Assembly: GCF_008107625.1 (NCBI RefSeq)
Contig: NZ_SDKK01000001.1
Location: 247,070 to 311,069, forward strand
Direction of reading: 5' to 3'
DNA: 64,000 nucleotides
Source of the DNA: Zoogloea oleivorans
Lineage (GTDB): Bacteria; Pseudomonadota; Gammaproteobacteria; Burkholderiales; Rhodocyclaceae
A program made the position numbers and the translations under genes. The notes under the pieces are model-generated. The model saw only the letters and a list, made by a program, of their open reading frames with translations, had not been told where the DNA came from and made no database searches. Of the stretch, positions 7,959 through 19,327 are shown piece after piece. The stretch's first letter is position 1. The number at the start of each line of letters is the position of its first letter.

Positions 7959-8759
7959 ATGAGCATTCTCCGGTTTCTGGCTGTCTTCCAGGCTGCCGCG
8001 GAGCAAAGGCCTGCGTTGTCCGGCGTGCAGACGTGGGACGACCCGGAAGTCGAAGCCCTGCGGAAGAAAATCGCCGGGCTGGATGTGCGCATTGCCGAAC
8101 TTTCCGCCCGCAAGACGGTGATCGACGAGGTCATCCTGGCCTTCCAGATCGCCCAGTACGAAGCCCTCGGCGGGTCGTTTGAAAGCTGTCTGCGCCTGCG
8201 TCTCGAATTCCTGCGTCTCAAGGCTGCCCGCTCCGGCGCCGAGGCAGACCTGCACGCCGAGCGTGAAGCGGCTGCCGAGTGGGAGGGCTGTCAGCCCTTC
8301 GCGGCGGACGACAACGCCGCGCTGGACGCCCTGGGCGACGATGAACGGGCCGAACTCCGGCAGCGTTACCGGAGCGCCGCCATGCGCTGCCACCCGGACC
8401 GGGTTCCCGAGGCGGGCAAGGCCACGGCCCAAGGCTTCTTCCTGCGCCTGCAGGAGGCTTACCGCAGTGGCGATCTGGCCGCGCTGCGCGCCGTCTGCCG
8501 CGAGCTGGACGGCGCCGCCACGCTGCAGGTGGATGCGCTGTCGTTGCCGGGGTGCGAACTGCTGCGGCGGCATTTGTCGGATCTGCAGGATCATGCCGCC
8601 GACCTGATTTTGGCTGTTCAGAGTGCTCAGCTCGATCCCCTTTACCGCAAGGCCATCCATCCGGCCGATTGGGACGCGGAGTTCGCTGAAATCCGCGAGC
8701 GCCTTGAAGAGGAGTGTGACGTGCTGCAACGGCAGATTCGCATTCTCTCGCGCGGCTGA
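7959..8759 (+). CDS. J-domain (DnaJ-like) protein
   Basis: The ATG at 7959 is chosen because a Shine-Dalgarno-like GGAAG lies just upstream; it gives 266 residues. The N-terminal half is charged and helical, probably coiled coil ('VEALRKKIAGLDVRIAELSA'). A J-domain helix pair with the diagnostic HPD tripeptide ('AMRCHPDR') lies at about residues 140-185. There are no Gly/Phe or zinc-finger regions, so it is a type III J-protein that would direct DnaK to specific clients. The partner is unknown. A palindromic repeat array begins 9 bp after the stop. Confidence 0.7.
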   Translation: MSILRFLAVFQAAAEQRPALSGVQTWDDPEVEALRKKIAGLDVRIAELSARKTVIDEVILAFQIAQYEALGGSFESCLRLRLEFLRLKAARSGAEADLHAEREAAAEWEGCQPFAADDNAALDALGDDERAELRQRYRSAAMRCHPDRVPEAGKATAQGFFLRLQEAYRSGDLAALRAVCRELDGAATLQVDALSLPGCELLRRHLSDLQDHAADLILAVQSAQLDPLYRKAIHPADWDAEFAEIRERLEEECDVLQRQIRILSRG

Positions 8760-8768
8760 ACGTGTGCA

Positions 8769-9002
8769 GTCGGACTGAAGTCCGACCCACAAAACCGGTG
8801 CGCTCTTCCTGTGGGTCGGACTTCAGTCCGACTCGACCGGCCGAGCGCGTGTAGTCGGACTCAAGTCCGACCCACAAAACCGATACGCCCTTCCTGTGGG
8901 TCGGACTTCAGTCCGACTCGACCGGCTGAGCGCGTGTAGTCGGACTCAAGTCCGACCCACAGAACCGATGCGCTTTTCCTGTGGGTCGGACTTCAGTCCG
9001 AC
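8769..9002. repeat. Three tandem copies of an 85-bp palindromic (REP-like) unit
   Basis: Each unit starts with a 23-nt arm (GTCGGACTGAAGTCCGAC plus CCACA), followed by an 18-nt loop and the inverted arm TGTGGGTCGGACTTCAGTCC plus GAC. Units begin at 8769, 8854 and 8939, a strict 85-bp period, with a 21-bp spacer around TCGACCGG. Arms in unit 1 are exact inverted repeats; units 2 and 3 have one change (ACTCAAGT). Each arm is itself nearly palindromic. Related copies occur at 28020, 38741 and 51649. The 9003-9156 stretch beyond it shows nothing recognisable. Confidence 0.9.
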
Positions 9003-9156
9003 AAGCCCGGGCTGAGCCAGGCCGGCGATGCCTGCCTTTGCGCCATGTCAAAAGTCCGGTCTGCTTGGCGGCCGTACTATTGGGCATTGCTGCACTGCAA
9101 TGACCCGCGCCAAGACGGGGCACCCGAGACGCCGAACCTTCCATCAGGGAATTGTC

Positions 9157-12734
<3,578 letters not shown>

Positions 12735-12738
<4 letters not shown>

Positions 12739-13748
12739 TCGATCTGTCCACCGACTACCTGGGCCTCAAGCTCAAGAATCCGCTGGTGCCGTCGGCCTCG
12801 CCGCTGTCCAAGCACATCGACACCCTGCTGCAACTCGAAGACGCTGGGGCGGCGGCCGTGGTGCTGCACTCCCTGTATGAAGAAGAACTCATCGCCGAGG
12901 ACGCGATGGCCGACCGCTTCCTGTTCCACGCCGATCTGCACGACGGCGAGGCGAGCGGCTTTTTGCCGGATCACGGGCAGTACCAGAGCTCCCTCGACCG
13001 CTATATTGCGCATCTGCAACAGGCCAAGGCACGTCTGTCGATCCCGATCATCGCCAGCCTCAACGGCGTAACGCCCGGCGGTTGGGTTGATCTGGGCAAA
13101 GAGTTGCAGGATGCCGGCGCCGACGCGCTGGAACTCAACGTTTACCACGTGGCTGCCGACCCGCTGGAAAGCGGCGATCTGGTCGAGGGGCGCTACGTAG
13201 CGCTGCTCCACGAGCTCAAAAGCGTGGTCAGCATCCCGATTATCATGAAGCTGTCGCCGTTCTTCTCGTCGCTGCCCAATCTCGTCAAGCGCCTCGAAGC
13301 GGGCGGTGCCAGCGGCGTGGCCCTGTTCAACCGCTTCTTCCAGCCGGATATCGACCTCGACAGCCTCGAGATGGTCGATCAGCTGCATCTGTCGAGCCGC
13401 GAGGAAGCGCTGCTGCGCATTCGCTGGACGGCCATTCTGCGCAGCCACACGACAATGACCCTGGCCGCAACCGGCGGCGTGCACGGTTACGAGGAGGCGA
13501 TGAAGCTGCTCCTCGCCGGGGCCGACGTGGTGCATCTGGCGTCCTGCCTGCTCGAACACGGCCCCGGCCGGCTGTCGCAGATCCTGCAGGACATGCGAGC
13601 CTGGATGATCGAACGGGAATACAGCTCCGTTGCCCAGCTCAAGGGCAGCATGAGCCAGAAGAATCTGCGCGACCCCAGCGCGGTGGCGCGCCTGAGCTAC
13701 ATCCGGGTACTCGACAGCTTTACGCCGCGGGCGGGCGTGTGGCGCTGA
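12735..13748 (+). CDS. Dihydroorotate dehydrogenase-like protein
   Basis: A 337-residue TIM-barrel flavoprotein of the DHOD family: 'YLGLKLKNPLVPSASPLS' at the N-terminus, 'ELNVYH', 'IIMKLSPF' and 'AATGGVHGYEEAMKLL' for FMN phosphate binding. It overlaps nifJ by 4 nt. The same pairing is familiar in other genomes, which suggests a role linked to PFOR electron flow rather than pyrimidine synthesis (inference). It is not a clear PyrD. Confidence 0.85.
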
Positions 13749-13867
13749 GCGGGGCGCTGTTCAAGGCAGGCATTTGATTCGGGCGGTATGTGCAGCACGC
13801 TGGCAAAAGTGCTTATATACTCGCCCGGTCTTGTGCCTCCGTCATTTTTCAGCCCTCCGTCCGTCCC

Positions 13868-15163
13868 ATGCAAGAAGCCGAAGAACTTCCCGCCCAGCTC
13901 GGCACCGCTCTGCCTAGCGTTGAACGCCTGTTCGATCACCTCGCGGACGCGGTCTATCTGATCGATCCTGATACGTCGTGCATCGTGTGGGGCAACCGAA
14001 AAGCATGGGAATCCCTGGGCCTCAGCCGTGACGATGTCCTTGACCACAGCGTGCTGAGTCTGCAGAAAGACGTGCACGGCATGCCCCAGTGGGCGCAAAT
14101 CGCTGGCGCCATTCGCGGCAGTGATTGTTTCCGCTTCATCGGTCGGCACCGTCACCAGCAAGGGCATGAGATCGAGGTGGAAGTGAACACCACCCACTTC
14201 ACGCTCGACGGACGCGAGTACTTCCTGTCGGTAGCCCGCGACATCACCCGGCGCGTGGCGCAGGAGGCTGATGCCCAGTGGCGGGAGAAGCAGCTCTGGT
14301 TTGCCCTGAACGAAGCCTGCGACGGCCTGTGGGACTGGGAAGTGTCGACCGGGGCGCTGTTTTTCAGCCCGCAATTGAAGCGCATGCTGGGCTACGGCCC
14401 GGACGAGATGGCGCCGGTACTCGAAACCTGGAGCCACAATGTGCACCCCGAGGATGTCCAGCGGGTCATGGCCGCGCTGCAAGCGCATATGCAGGGCAAA
14501 TGCTTCCGTTACGAAGCCGAGTACCGCATCCGCAACCGCGACGGCCATTACCTGTGGGTGCATGACCGGGGACGCGTCTGCGATCACGACGCCGATGGCC
14601 AGCCCCGGCGGGTGGTCGGCATGGTGCAGGACATCAGCGCGCGCAAGACGCTGGAACTACAACTGCAGGAACTGGCCTCCAGCGACATGCTGACCGGCCT
14701 GGCCAATCGCCGTCAGGGAACCGACTTCCTGAAGGCGCAGGTCGAGTTGTGCCAGCGGCTTGGCCTGCCCCTCGGACTGGCCTTCATCGACATCGACAAC
14801 TTCAAGGCCATCAACGATCTGCGCGGGCATCTCGTCGGTGACAAGGTGATCCAGCGGGTGGGGCAGGTGGTGAAAGACGGAGTACGTGGCTCGGACCTGG
14901 TGTGCCGCTGGGGCGGCGAGGAATTCATCGTGATCGCCCCCAATACCGGCATCGAACCCATGGGGCTGGTCGCCGAGAAACTGCGCCTGGCTGTGATGCG
15001 CGAACTCGCCAGCCATGTCCCGCCGGTCACCATCAGCGTGGGCGTTGCCTCGGCCGCAGGACTCTCGATGGATATCCCGTCACTCCTGGAGGGCGCCGAT
15101 GCCGCCCTCTACAAGGCCAAGCAGGGCGGTCGCAACCGGGTGGCACTGGCCGATCAGCGCTAA
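13868..15163 (+). CDS. PAS-PAS-GGDEF diguanylate cyclase
   Basis: The ATG at 13868 gives 431 residues; no strong RBS is visible. A first PAS covers about residues 20-130 and a second about 140-260 ('WFALNEACDGLWDWEVSTG' and 'YRIRNRDGHYLWVHDRGR' are typical PAS core and PAC). The GGDEF domain begins near 275 and has the active-site signature RWGGEEF. An RxxD inhibitory site (RGSD) sits five residues before it, so product inhibition is likely. There is no EAL domain or membrane segment, so it should be cytosolic. It is the only c-di-GMP enzyme in the window, some 7 kb from the GEMM-I riboswitch. Confidence 0.9.
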   Translation: MQEAEELPAQLGTALPSVERLFDHLADAVYLIDPDTSCIVWGNRKAWESLGLSRDDVLDHSVLSLQKDVHGMPQWAQIAGAIRGSDCFRFIGRHRHQQGHEIEVEVNTTHFTLDGREYFLSVARDITRRVAQEADAQWREKQLWFALNEACDGLWDWEVSTGALFFSPQLKRMLGYGPDEMAPVLETWSHNVHPEDVQRVMAALQAHMQGKCFRYEAEYRIRNRDGHYLWVHDRGRVCDHDADGQPRRVVGMVQDISARKTLELQLQELASSDMLTGLANRRQGTDFLKAQVELCQRLGLPLGLAFIDIDNFKAINDLRGHLVGDKVIQRVGQVVKDGVRGSDLVCRWGGEEFIVIAPNTGIEPMGLVAEKLRLAVMRELASHVPPVTISVGVASAAGLSMDIPSLLEGADAALYKAKQGGRNRVALADQR

Positions 15164-15702
15164 ATGCCCGGTGGGAGCCTGGAGGCCATCATCTTCTTCC
15201 GGTCAATCTTGCGCCCGTCGACAATGAATGTTCCGTCACCCACCGCGTGCACCGTGCGCGTCTCCTGGCGTGCGCTATCGATGTAGGCGGCAACCCCCTC
15301 CAACACAACAATGTTGTGCTTTTCGACAATGTCGATGACCTTGCACTCAATGTTGGCGAGGCATTCCTTGATCAAGGGTGGCCTGACGAGCCTGGCCTGC
15401 ACGGGCGTCAGTGCGAACCTGGCAAACTTGTCGGTGTCCGCCCCGGAGCACGTCCCGATGCCAACCACCTTGTCCAGCAGGTCGACGGTGGGAATGGCAA
15501 TGACGCACTCCCGATTCTTTTGCAAGGCCGCGAAGGAGTGATTCCATTCCCCCGTGGTGATGGCAAATACCGGCGTGAAATCCATCACCATGGTCCAGGA
15601 TATCGTCATGATGTTGTCGTGCTTCCCGTCATGGGTTGTCACGAGCACCACCGGCCCTGGCTCAATCAGGGTAAATGCCTTGCTCAGTTCCAGCTCATGC
15701 AT
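15160..15702 (-). CDS. Flavin reductase-like / flavoredoxin family protein
   Basis: The ATG at 15700-15702 (180 residues) is preferred over one seven codons upstream because a GGAGGT Shine-Dalgarno sits 6 nt before it. The sequence 'GPVVLVTTHDGKHDNIMTISW' is the FMN-binding start of the flavin-reductase-like domain, followed by 'NRECVIAIP' and a 'GIGTCSG' loop. These proteins bind FMN and reduce flavin or accept electrons. Its stop codon overlaps that of the convergent diguanylate cyclase gene by a few bases. Confidence 0.8.
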   Translation of the reverse strand: MHELELSKAFTLIEPGPVVLVTTHDGKHDNIMTISWTMVMDFTPVFAITTGEWNHSFAALQKNRECVIAIPTVDLLDKVVGIGTCSGADTDKFARFALTPVQARLVRPPLIKECLANIECKVIDIVEKHNIVVLEGVAAYIDSARQETRTVHAVGDGTFIVDGRKIDRKKMMASRLPPGI

Positions 15703-15816
15703 GGGAGCACCTCCGAGAGTCATGCCGGGATTGAGCGCTTGATGTCTGGTTCAAGGCGGTGTGCTGAGCCGGGACTGAACGGGATTCGTTTGGTCATGGC
15801 TTGGTTTCTGCGGTAC

Positions 15817-16158
15817 TCACTCCTGATTTTTCAGGGGCTCATCCTTGCGGCGCTGGGACGTCAGGAACGCAGCGAGGGCCCCGATTGCAGTTGACCCAAG
15901 TGACAGCAGTCCTTCAGGAATCTTGATTTCCCTTGGGATTCCGGCGCTACCGCCAAGCCCAATGGACGTGGTCCACAGCACGTAGCCTGGAATTGAAATG
16001 GCTACGATGGCGAGCGTCCAAACAACAATCCGGAAGTTCCATCGATTTTCGTCAGGTGGCGCGCTCTTGCGGAGTTCGTTCATCAAGATCTTCTTGTCCT
16101 GGATGTCCAAGGAGCTATCCAATACATCCTTGAACAACAGTCGCAGTTCTGCATCCAT
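15817..16158 (-). CDS. Small membrane protein, function unknown
   Basis: 113 residues from the ATG at 16156-16158, preceded by a purine-rich GGGAGAGGG. A charged N-terminal half is followed by two hydrophobic segments at about residues 43-65 and 85-100, with a charged C-terminal tail ('QRRKDEPLKNQE'). Two-TM hairpin topology is likely. No family is recognised. It lies between the flavin reductase gene and the nir cluster, without clear operon partners. Confidence 0.55.
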   Translation of the reverse strand: MDAELRLLFKDVLDSSLDIQDKKILMNELRKSAPPDENRWNFRIVVWTLAIVAISIPGYVLWTTSIGLGGSAGIPREIKIPEGLLSLGSTAIGALAAFLTSQRRKDEPLKNQE

Positions 16159-16349
16159 GGTTTTGCCCTCTCCCTGACTGAATCGCGGTGCCCTGTTCGG
16201 GGGCGGTTGTGACGCCTGACGGAGTAGCCGTCATCGCTGGATACGATATTACATCCGGCCCATGCTTTGTGACTGCAGCGCTTGCTTGAACTGAATTTGT
16301 CCCGTCGTCTTGCCTGATGTCGCGTGATGCTGAAGCCCGGTGGGCTGCT

Positions 16350-18089
16350 TCAGTGTTCGAGTATGCGCAGGGCGAGGAGGGTGAGGACGGCCAGGGTGAG
16401 GAGGGCGGTTGAGCACTTCCAGAACAGGACGGGGTTGCGTTCGATCAGCGGGGTGGTGCGCTGCTGGTGGAACTGGGCGCCGGGGGCCTTGAGGTCGTGG
16501 ATGAATTCGGAGATGACTTCCTGTCGTTTGGCCGGGTTGGGATGGAGGGCCTTGGCGAGGACGGCATCGACCCAGGCGGGCAGGTCGGGGCGGTGGTGGC
16601 GGAGGGGGACGTAGCGCAGGCTGCGCAGGTCTTGCGGGGTGCGGACTCTGGCGGCATTGAGGCCGTAGGGGAGTTGCCCGGAGAGCATCTGGTAGGTGAT
16701 GGCGGCCAGTGCGAAAAGCTCGCTGCGCGGGCTGCCACCTTCGCCAAGCAGGTATTCGGGGGCGGTGTACTGGAGGGTGCCGGGGACGGCGGCGCTGACG
16801 AGGGCGTCGCGGTGGTATTCGGCCAGCCCTTCCACGTGGGCGGTGGCCAGGTCGATGAGCTTGACCGTTCCCTGGTGGTCGATCATGACGTTTTCGGGGC
16901 GCAAGTCCTGGTGCAGCATTTCGCGCCGGTGGAGGGCCTGGAGGCCCTGGGCGAGTTGTTCAATGATGCTGCGTGCGCTGTCCAGGCCCGGGTGGGGGTT
17001 GTCCCGCATCCATTGGGCCAGGGTTTGACCATCGATGAATTCCATCGCCACGAAGAGGTGCGTGCGCGGCCGATCGGAGGGCCAGGTCTTGATGACGTGG
17101 GGGCTGTCGATGCGGCGGGCGATCCATTCTTCGAGGACGAAGCGGTCCAGGTAGTCGGCGTCCTGACTCAGGTCCACCGAGGGGGTCTTGATGACGTATT
17201 GCTGTCCGCTGTTGTTGTCGACGGCCAGGTGCAGGTGGCTGCGGGCGCTCACCTGCATTTCGCGCAGGATGGTGAAGCCCTCGAATTCCATGCGCGGGGC
17301 CAGGGTGGGCGGCAGGCTCAGCCCTTCGCGGCGCAGTTGGGGATGGGGCGCGTCGCTGGCGGGTAGTTCGTCGATGCGCAGGAGTTGCAGGGTGGCGTCG
17401 TCGTCGGAGCCGCGGCGGCGGGCCAGGCTCACCAGATCGCTGGCGGCGGCGTCGAGGTCGGCAGGATGTTCGCGCAGGGCGGCGTGGATGTCCTCGGCGT
17501 GGAGATGGCCGTAGGCACCGTCGGTGGCGAGCAGGTAGATCTCGCCCGCTTCGGCTTCCCAGCCGCGGTAGTCGATCTCTACATAGGGGCCGGCCCCCAG
17601 GGCGCGGCCCAGGTAGGATTCTATGGAGGACAGGCGTACCCGGTGGTCTTCGGTGAGCTGTTCGAGGGCCTGGGGATGAAGGCGGTAGATGCGTGAATCG
17701 CCCACATGGATCAGGTGCAGGTCGCGGCCCTTGAGAATGAGGGCGCTGAAGGTGCACACATAACCGCGGTCTTTCTCGAAGCGTCCGTCGCTGCCCATGG
17801 TCTGGGCATGCAGCCAGGCGTTGGTGGCGCTGAGCACCCGTTCGGCGGCGCGGCGCACCGACCAGGCTTCGGAGGTGGCGTAATAGTCTTCGAGAAAGGA
17901 GCGGACGGCGGTCTGGCTGGCCAGCTGGCTGACCTGGCTGGAGCTGATGCCGTCGGCCAGGGCCAGGGCGATGCCCTTGCTGGCGAGCTGGTGCCCGCGA
18001 GGCAGCAGGGCTCCGTGAAAATCCTGGTTGGTGGCGTGCGTGCCGGCCAGGGACGCCTGGCCGAGGGTGACGCGCAAGGTCTTGGACAT
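16350..18089 (-). CDS. PP2C phosphatase - Ser/Thr kinase fusion with C-terminal membrane anchor
   Basis: 579 residues. Residues ~1-245 are a PP2C domain with metal-binding motifs 'ALADGISSS', 'HVGDSRIYRL', 'LATDGAYG' and 'GSDDDATLQL'. Residues ~275-530 are a protein kinase domain: Lys in 'YVIKTPS', catalytic loop HQDLRPEN (HQD instead of HRD), 'LIDLATA' in place of DFG, and 'GTLQYTAPEYL'. A single hydrophobic segment closes the protein (about 553-573). The same fusion is commonly annotated beside nitrite transporters, matching the gene order here (30 bp after the nirC-type gene). A role in controlling nitrite uptake or assimilation is inference. Confidence 0.88.
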   Translation of the reverse strand: MSKTLRVTLGQASLAGTHATNQDFHGALLPRGHQLASKGIALALADGISSSQVSQLASQTAVRSFLEDYYATSEAWSVRRAAERVLSATNAWLHAQTMGSDGRFEKDRGYVCTFSALILKGRDLHLIHVGDSRIYRLHPQALEQLTEDHRVRLSSIESYLGRALGAGPYVEIDYRGWEAEAGEIYLLATDGAYGHLHAEDIHAALREHPADLDAAASDLVSLARRRGSDDDATLQLLRIDELPASDAPHPQLRREGLSLPPTLAPRMEFEGFTILREMQVSARSHLHLAVDNNSGQQYVIKTPSVDLSQDADYLDRFVLEEWIARRIDSPHVIKTWPSDRPRTHLFVAMEFIDGQTLAQWMRDNPHPGLDSARSIIEQLAQGLQALHRREMLHQDLRPENVMIDHQGTVKLIDLATAHVEGLAEYHRDALVSAAVPGTLQYTAPEYLLGEGGSPRSELFALAAITYQMLSGQLPYGLNAARVRTPQDLRSLRYVPLRHHRPDLPAWVDAVLAKALHPNPAKRQEVISEFIHDLKAPGAQFHQQRTTPLIERNPVLFWKCSTALLTLAVLTLLALRILEH

Positions 18090-18119
18090 GGATGCGCGGC
18101 CCCCGGCTGGCGTTCAGGT

Positions 18120-18932
18120 TCAGGCGAGGCGGCGCTTGGGAGCCGTCTTGTAGTGGGTGGAGTACAGGGTGGCGCCGACGAAGGTCAGACCGCCCACCAG
18201 GTTGCCCAGCACGGTGGGGATCTCGTTCCAGATCAGGTAGTCCATGAAGGTGAAGTTGCCACCCAGCATGAGGCCCGACGGGAACAGGTACATGTTGACG
18301 ATGCTGTGCTCGAAGCCCATGTAGAAGAACACCAGGATGGGCATCCACATGGCGATGACTTTGCCGGAGACGCTGGTGGACATCATGGCGGCGACCACGC
18401 CAGTGGACACCATCCAGTTGCACATCACGGCGCGCACGAACAGCGTCAGCATGCCGCCGGCCCCGTGGGCGGCGTAACCGACGGTGCGGCCTTCACCGAT
18501 GTGGCCGATCTTCTGGCCGATGGCGTTGGGGGCTTCGGTGAAGCCGCTGGTGAAGATGATGGCCATGAAGACCGCCACGGTGAGCGCACCGGCAAAGTTG
18601 CCGGTGAACACCAGGCTCCAGTTGCGCATCACGCCGCTCCAGGTGGCGCCGGGGCGCTTGTCGAAGACGGCCAGCGGGGCCAGCGTGAACACGCCGGTCA
18701 AGAGGTCGAAGCCCAGCAGGTAGAGCATGCAGAAGCCCACCGGGAAGAGCAGGGCGCCGATCAGCGGGTTGCCGGTATTGACGTTGACGCTGACCGCGAA
18801 GGCGGCGGCCAGGGCCAGGATGGCACCGGCCATGTAGGAGCGGATCAGGGTGTCGCGGGTGGACATCAACAGCTTGGATTCACCGGCGTCCACCATTTTG
18901 GTGACGAACTCGGCAGGGGCAAGATAGGCCAT
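18120..18932 (-). CDS. nirC: Formate/nitrite transporter family channel (NirC-like)
   Basis: 270 residues with six hydrophobic segments of the FNT family. FNT signatures include 'NPLIGALLFPVGFCMLYLLG', 'WSGVMRNWSLVFTGNFAGA' and 'CNWMVSTGV'. An AGGAAA Shine-Dalgarno precedes the ATG. Being directly downstream of nirBD, it most likely moves nitrite across the inner membrane; the symbol rests on that context and a formate role cannot be excluded from sequence. Confidence 0.85.
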   Translation of the reverse strand: MAYLAPAEFVTKMVDAGESKLLMSTRDTLIRSYMAGAILALAAAFAVSVNVNTGNPLIGALLFPVGFCMLYLLGFDLLTGVFTLAPLAVFDKRPGATWSGVMRNWSLVFTGNFAGALTVAVFMAIIFTSGFTEAPNAIGQKIGHIGEGRTVGYAAHGAGGMLTLFVRAVMCNWMVSTGVVAAMMSTSVSGKVIAMWMPILVFFYMGFEHSIVNMYLFPSGLMLGGNFTFMDYLIWNEIPTVLGNLVGGLTFVGATLYSTHYKTAPKRRLA

Positions 18933-18977
18933 GGGGTTTCCTGTGTAATTCAGTTGATAGCGCGGAGCAGGCGGGCC

Positions 18978-19316
18978 TTAGCCCAGGGCGACCAGTACGC
19001 GGCCGTCCTCGATGCGCACCGTGTGGGCGCGCACCGAATGCTCGGGAGCCTCCAGGCATTCGCCGGTGGCCAGGTCAAAATGGTTCTTGTAGAGGGGCGA
19101 GGCGACAACGATGTGCGTGCCCAGGTTACCCACCAGGCCCCGGGACAGGACGCTGGCGCCGGACTTGGGGTCCACGTTGTCGATGGCGAAGAACTGCGTT
19201 TCACCGACGCGGAAGACCGCCACGTGGCGGCCCTCCAGCAGGGCACACACGCCGGTATTGGGCAGGATGTCCTTGACCGTGCAGACGGCGTTCCATTGAA
19301 GGGTTGCGGTGCTCAT
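18978..19316 (-). CDS. nirD: Nitrite reductase (NADH) small subunit
   Basis: 112 residues with a Rieske-like NirD fold: 'GVCALLEGRHVAVFRVGE', 'FFAIDNVDPKSGASVLSRG' and 'YKNHFDLATGECLE'. Cys/His cluster ligands of true Rieske proteins are absent, as usual for NirD. It lies 11 bp downstream of nirB. It pairs with NirB for NADH-dependent reduction of nitrite to ammonium in the cytoplasm. Confidence 0.93.
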   Translation of the reverse strand: MSTATLQWNAVCTVKDILPNTGVCALLEGRHVAVFRVGETQFFAIDNVDPKSGASVLSRGLVGNLGTHIVVASPLYKNHFDLATGECLEAPEHSVRAHTVRIEDGRVLVALG

Positions 19317-19327
19317 GGGGGGCGTCC

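Noticed and set aside
8769-9002. CRISPR array
   Set aside because: Repeats are long inverted palindromes with the same spacers, 85-bp period and no unique spacers or cas genes.
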